From assembly GCF_000813725.1 (NCBI RefSeq), contig NZ_JWLD01000025.1, positions 26,487 through 90,486 of the forward strand: a stretch of 64,000 nucleotides of DNA, read 5' to 3'. The notes beneath the pieces are model-generated. The model searched no databases, was not told the origin of the DNA, and was given only the letters and a program-made list of their open reading frames with translations. Position 1 is the stretch's first letter. The number at the start of each line of letters is the position of its first letter. Positions 60,766-64,000 of the stretch are shown here, one piece after another. Source of the DNA: Leisingera sp. ANG-Vp (lineage in GTDB: Bacteria > Pseudomonadota > Alphaproteobacteria > Rhodobacterales > Rhodobacteraceae). A program made the translations under genes and the position numbers.

Positions 60766-62400
60766 TTACGCCCCAAACCGGTCCAGCACGTTGCGGGTGA
60801 CGCGCTCTACCTGCCAGTCCCGGCGGGTGAGGCCCATGACCCATTCGCAAGTGGCTGCGTTGAAGACCTCTCCCCGACCGCGATGCCAATGCACGATCAC
60901 CCCGTTGCCGCGGGCGGAACGGTCGATGGTCTCCGGCGTGGCCTCGCCATGCATGGCTTCGGCTTTGAACACCGCGTCGCTGTCGCCGATATAGATGGTC
61001 TCGCCCCAGATGCCATGATCGGGCTCGATGTTGGTGGCCAGGCCCAGCGCCAGGATCTGCATATCCGGATCGGCGCCGTCGCTGCCGGTGGCATAGGGCA
61101 AACCATCCTCCATGCGGTAGTCGGCCCCGTCAACCTCATAGCCGAAGATCCGGGACATGGCACCAAGCTGATCGCCATAGCCCAGCTGCGCGCCCTCAAA
61201 GGCCCAATGCTGCGGCCGGTAGACGGTGTAGCCGCCGCTGTTCTGGCCGGCGCAGCGGCCAAAGCCGGTGTACATGCCCTGCAACCCGTTGGCGCCGAAG
61301 GTTTTCGTTCCCGGCCAGCTGACCGGAGCCACTTCCCAGGCGGCGGTGGTCAGATGTTCCTGTTCCGTGCCCAGCAGCGGATCCTGCGCGGCGTTGTATT
61401 TGTAGCAAACCTGGGTGCGGCCCCCGTCCTTGATCCTTGTCTGCCACAGGAAGTTGCCGGCAAAGCGCGCCACCCTTCCGCCGTTTTCGGTGTAGCGGTC
61501 GACGGCGTGGCGCATATTGGCGCTCCAGTATTCGTCATGCCCCACGAAGACCACGCATTTGTGGCGGCTGAGCAGGTCCGGGTCTGCTTCAAGGTCGTGC
61601 TGAGTGGCAAAGTCGAGCGCGTAGCCCTGCGCCTCGGCCCAGCGGGCAAAGTGGCGCTCATAGCTGGCCCATCCGGCCGAGGCGTATTTCTTGGAGTAGC
61701 CATAGGCATAGGCCCATTCCATGTAAGGATAGCGCACCATGCCGCCGGGCACATGTGGTGTCTCGGGCACTGCGCGGGGGGCGCCTTCGGGCAGCTTGCA
61801 GAAACCGCGGGTCCAGGGCCTTTGGGTCGAGACCACGGGGGCAAATTCGTTGCCCTCGGGGCCGGTGATGCCCTGATAGTGGTTCGAGCCGCCCCAGCAG
61901 TTGTAGGCGAGCCAGGTGCCGGTGGCGCAAACCAGGAGGTAGGGGGCTGCAGGAAGGTCCGGGGCACGGCGGATCAGGATCAGATGGTGTTCTTCAACGC
62001 GGTCGCCGTCGCGCTCAGCGGTCAGGGTGATCAGATAGCCGCCCTCCTGCCAGTCATTGGGGATGGTGAATTCGTAGGACACCGCCCAATCGCAGCCCTT
62101 AACTGAACAATCCGCGGGAGTGGGCTGGTGCCTGCCTTGCAGGCCGGTTTCGCGCAGCACCGGGCGGTAGTCCGCACCGTCGCGGCCGATTTCCAGATCC
62201 CAGGCGGCGGCAGTGGTGGAGACGTGCAACGCCACGGTGTCGCCCGGCGCATAGGTAAAGCGCGGGGTGTAGCCCCAGATCTCCAGCACGGCCTCATCGC
62301 GGGCCGGGCCGATGTAGTAGTTGTCCAGAATATGCCGCGCCTTGGCGCGGGTGCGCGGAGTATTGGACGGGGCGGCGCTTTCGGATCGGGACGTGGTCAT
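60766..62400 (-). CDS. N,N-dimethylformamidase large-subunit-like protein
   Basis: A 544-residue protein. The C-terminal two thirds match the N,N-dimethylformamidase beta (large) subunit family: YMEWAYAYGYSKKYASAGWASYERHFARWAEAQGY, CVVFVGHDEYWSANMRHAVDRYTENGG and GRVARFAGNFLWQTR. The N-terminal about 140 residues form a beta-rich domain (APGDTVALHVSTT). It is shorter than the about 760-residue DMF-ase large subunit, and the small-subunit gene (dmfA1) is not adjacent, so the substrate may differ. The ATG at 62400 is chosen because the 51 upstream codons are not conserved. Confidence 0.8.
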   Translation of the reverse strand: MTTSRSESAAPSNTPRTRAKARHILDNYYIGPARDEAVLEIWGYTPRFTYAPGDTVALHVSTTAAAWDLEIGRDGADYRPVLRETGLQGRHQPTPADCSVKGCDWAVSYEFTIPNDWQEGGYLITLTAERDGDRVEEHHLILIRRAPDLPAAPYLLVCATGTWLAYNCWGGSNHYQGITGPEGNEFAPVVSTQRPWTRGFCKLPEGAPRAVPETPHVPGGMVRYPYMEWAYAYGYSKKYASAGWASYERHFARWAEAQGYALDFATQHDLEADPDLLSRHKCVVFVGHDEYWSANMRHAVDRYTENGGRVARFAGNFLWQTRIKDGGRTQVCYKYNAAQDPLLGTEQEHLTTAAWEVAPVSWPGTKTFGANGLQGMYTGFGRCAGQNSGGYTVYRPQHWAFEGAQLGYGDQLGAMSRIFGYEVDGADYRMEDGLPYATGSDGADPDMQILALGLATNIEPDHGIWGETIYIGDSDAVFKAEAMHGEATPETIDRSARGNGVIVHWHRGRGEVFNAATCEWVMGLTRRDWQVERVTRNVLDRFGA

Positions 62401-62537
62401 CGGGGCCTCAGGTCTTGGTTGCTGGGCGCCACGTTGGGAGAGTTCCGAAACGCACGCAAGCCTGTCTGCGACAGTTGTTTTTTGCCGCTCCCCTTCCCAT
62501 TTCCAATGCAGCAACAATACAGCGCAAAGGACCCGCA

Positions 62538-63206
62538 ATGGCAGAGACCTCAAACAGCCCCGCTCTGAGGGTCGATATCATCTCGGACGTGGTCTGCCCC
62601 TGGTGCGCGGTGGGCTACAATCAGCTGGCTTTTGCCGCCCGCCGGGCCGGCGTGGTGCTGGACATCCATTGGCAACCGTTTGAGCTGAACCCGGATATGG
62701 CGCCCGAAGGCGAGGACCTGAGGGAGCATTTGGCAGCGAAATACGGCAGCACTGCCGAGCAGTCGGCGCAGGTGCGGGCGCAGCTGACGGAGCTGGGCGA
62801 GGCGCTGGGGTTCACTTTCCGCTTCTTTGACGGCATGCGGATCTACAACACCTTTCAGGCGCATCAGCTGATCGAATGGGCCGAAGAGCGCGGCAAAGGC
62901 CACGCGATGAAGCAGGCGCTGCTGGCTGCCTATTTCACCGATGGCCAGGATGTCTCGGATCCTAGGGCGCTGGTGGAAGCGGCAGAGACTATCGGCCTGA
63001 ACGGCGCGGAAGCACGGGCGGCGCTTGAAAGCGGCAAACATACGGACAGCGTGCGCCAGCGCGAGGCGTTCTGGGTGCAGCAAGGCATCCGCGGCGTGCC
63101 TGCGATGGTGTTCAACGGCCGCCATTTGGTGACCGGGGCGCAAGGCGTGGAAAACTACGCCAGTATTCTTGAGCAGCTTGGAACTGCTGAACCCGAGTTC
63201 CGGTAA
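62538..63206 (+). CDS. DsbA/FrnE-like thioredoxin-fold oxidoreductase
   Basis: A 222-residue protein of the DsbA family, FrnE subgroup. CPWC is at residues 20-23, in ISDVVCPWCAVG. FELNPDMAPEGEDLREHLAAKYG and NTFQAHQLIEWAEERGKGHAMKQALLAAYFTDGQDVS are typical of FrnE, and GVPAMVFNGRHLVTGAQ supplies the cis-proline. There is no signal peptide, so it is cytosolic. The ATG at 62538 follows AAAGGA. It is divergent from the DMF-ase-like gene across 137 bases, and its function is probably disulfide chemistry under stress. Confidence 0.9.
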   Translation: MAETSNSPALRVDIISDVVCPWCAVGYNQLAFAARRAGVVLDIHWQPFELNPDMAPEGEDLREHLAAKYGSTAEQSAQVRAQLTELGEALGFTFRFFDGMRIYNTFQAHQLIEWAEERGKGHAMKQALLAAYFTDGQDVSDPRALVEAAETIGLNGAEARAALESGKHTDSVRQREAFWVQQGIRGVPAMVFNGRHLVTGAQGVENYASILEQLGTAEPEFR

Positions 63207-63235
63207 GGGCCACGCCTGTCCGCGGGCGGAAGCGT

Positions 63236-63284
63236 AGCGCCCGCCCATGGGGGCGGACGGGCGCTGCCCGGCCTGCAGCCGGGC
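63236..63284. terminator. Bidirectional terminator between DsbA-like and aminotransferase genes
   Basis: AGCGCCCG (63236-63243) pairs with CGGGCGCT (63258-63265); a second stem, GCCCGGC-ctgca-GCCGGGC, occupies 63266-63284. The sequence after it reads GGTCTTT. The two convergent genes end 30 bases before and 24 bases after. Confidence 0.55.
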
Positions 63285-63308
63285 GGGTCTTTCGGATACG
63301 GCAGCGTG

Positions 63309-64000
63309 TTACCCTTGCGGCAGGCACTGGGTGATGGCCGTTTCCAGCTTGTCCACCACCTCAGTAATTTGCGCGTCGGTGATGATGAAGGGCGGCGCCA
63401 GCAGAATATGGTCGCCATTCTGACCATCGCGAGTGCCGGACATCGGGTAGCAGATCAGCCCGGCCTGGAACGCTGCCTTCTTGATGTTCTTAGCCAGCGC
63501 CAGCGCCGGGTCAAAAGGCTCTTTGGTTTCGCGGTCGGCAACCAGCTCCACGCCGCGGAACAGCCCGCGGCCGCGTATGTCGCCGACGTTGGGGTGCTGG
63601 CCGAAACGTTCCTCTAGAGCCGCCTGCAGCTTTTCCCCCATCTCCGCGCAGCGCTGCACCAGCCCGCGCTCCAGCAGCGCTTTGACCACCGCCAGGCCCG
63701 CCGCGGTGGCCACCGGGTGGCCGATGTAGGTGTGGCCGTGCTGAAAGAAGCCGGAACCGTGCTCGATCGCCTCGTAGATCTGCTTGGTGCAGAGCATGGC
63801 GCCAATCGGCTGGTAGCCGGCGCCCAGCCCCTTGGCGATGCACAAGATGTCGGGCGCCACGCCGTCCGCCTCGCAGGCAAACAAATGGCCGGTGCGGCCC
63901 ATGCCGCACATCACCTCATCGAGGATCAGAAGCACGCCGTATTTGTCGCAGATCTCGCGGATGCGTTTGAAATAGCCCTCAACCGCCGGCACCGCGCCGG
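63309..64000 (-). CDS. Class III PLP aminotransferase (partial)
   Basis: The C-terminal about 230 residues of a class III aminotransferase, cut by the right edge; the frame is open to 64000, so an internal GTG near 63992 is not the start. LILDEVMCGMGRTGHLFACEADGVAPDILCIAKGLGAGYQPIGAM contains the aspartate and the PLP lysine, then GHTYIGHPVATAAGLAVVKALLE. The C-terminal PFIITDAQITEVVDKLETAI matches the family. Omega-amino-acid:pyruvate or similar substrates are likely; the specific one cannot be read. Confidence 0.88.
   Translation of the reverse strand, partial: GAVPAVEGYFKRIREICDKYGVLLILDEVMCGMGRTGHLFACEADGVAPDILCIAKGLGAGYQPIGAMLCTKQIYEAIEHGSGFFQHGHTYIGHPVATAAGLAVVKALLERGLVQRCAEMGEKLQAALEERFGQHPNVGDIRGRGLFRGVELVADRETKEPFDPALALAKNIKKAAFQAGLICYPMSGTRDGQNGDHILLAPPFIITDAQITEVVDKLETAITQCLPQG

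Noticed and set aside
60610..62106. 498-codon plus-strand frame opposite the DMF-ase-like gene
   Set aside because: The translation lacks recognisable domains and mirrors the strongly conserved minus-strand gene.
1..64000. tRNA, rRNA, CRISPR array, insertion sequence or prophage
   Set aside because: No cloverleaf with a CCA-type end, no regularly spaced direct repeats, and no transposase or phage structural gene were seen on either strand.

Overview
The window is GC-rich, densely packed bacterial chromosome. The gene content (a complete C-P lyase operon with a DUF1045 gene, a fused indolepyruvate oxidoreductase, adjacent nadABC, zwf-edd-eda, a DMF-ase-like protein) and the intergenic cruciform repeats point to an alphaproteobacterium of the Rhodobacterales, most likely the Roseobacter group (Leisingera/Phaeobacter-like). 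This placement is by protein similarity from memory; no 16S gene, tRNA or rRNA is present. I saw no CRISPR array, phage or intact insertion sequence.

Layout. 1-7024: an ABC-type protein with a degenerate Walker A (runs off the left edge), a DUF3307 membrane protein, an Lrp regulator divergent from the fused indolepyruvate:ferredoxin oxidoreductase, and a TetR regulator. 7473-14685: a tightly overlapping operon for an oligopeptide-type ABC importer (double ATPase, binding protein, two permeases) ending in a class III CoA-transferase-like gene. 14898-17264: a large MscS-type channel. 17658-24171: a seven-gene operon of four glycosyltransferases, a histidine phosphatase, a NodB-like deacetylase and a small methyltransferase, with no membrane protein, preceded by a long structured leader. 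24395-32325: phosphonate C-P lyase locus, phnGHIJKLN plus phnM on the minus strand, divergent phnF, a DUF1045 2H-phosphoesterase-like gene on the opposite strand, and a possible small antisense membrane protein between phnJ and phnI. 32353-35694: a GlxA-type AraC regulator and a tungstate importer in the order tupB-tupC-tupA. 35984-39447: nadA-nadB-nadC. 39464-43073: a gtrB-gtrA-methyltransferase-GtrII-like operon for surface glycan modification, with a CtrA-like box in front.

43275-48350: a CocE/NonD hydrolase divergent from an XRE regulator, a second CoA-transferase and a sulfatase pseudogene with a large internal deletion. 48357-52233: a five-gene operon (two DUF4178 proteins, a 52-residue membrane peptide, a DUF350 protein, a membrane-anchored aminopropyltransferase homologue). 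52501-56460: zwf-edd-eda (Entner-Doudoroff), with a LacI-type operator upstream and no pgl. 56473-60426: a minus-strand operon of cog3964 amidohydrolase, D-amino-acid transaminase, D-cysteine desulfhydrase-like enzyme and a PfkB sugar kinase. 60766-64000: a DMF-ase-like protein, a DsbA/FrnE-like oxidoreductase and the C-terminal part of a class III aminotransferase cut by the right edge.

The two regions most likely to hold undescribed biology are the cytosolic glycan operon (17.4-24.2 kb) and the DUF4178/DUF350/aminopropyltransferase operon (48.4-52.2 kb).
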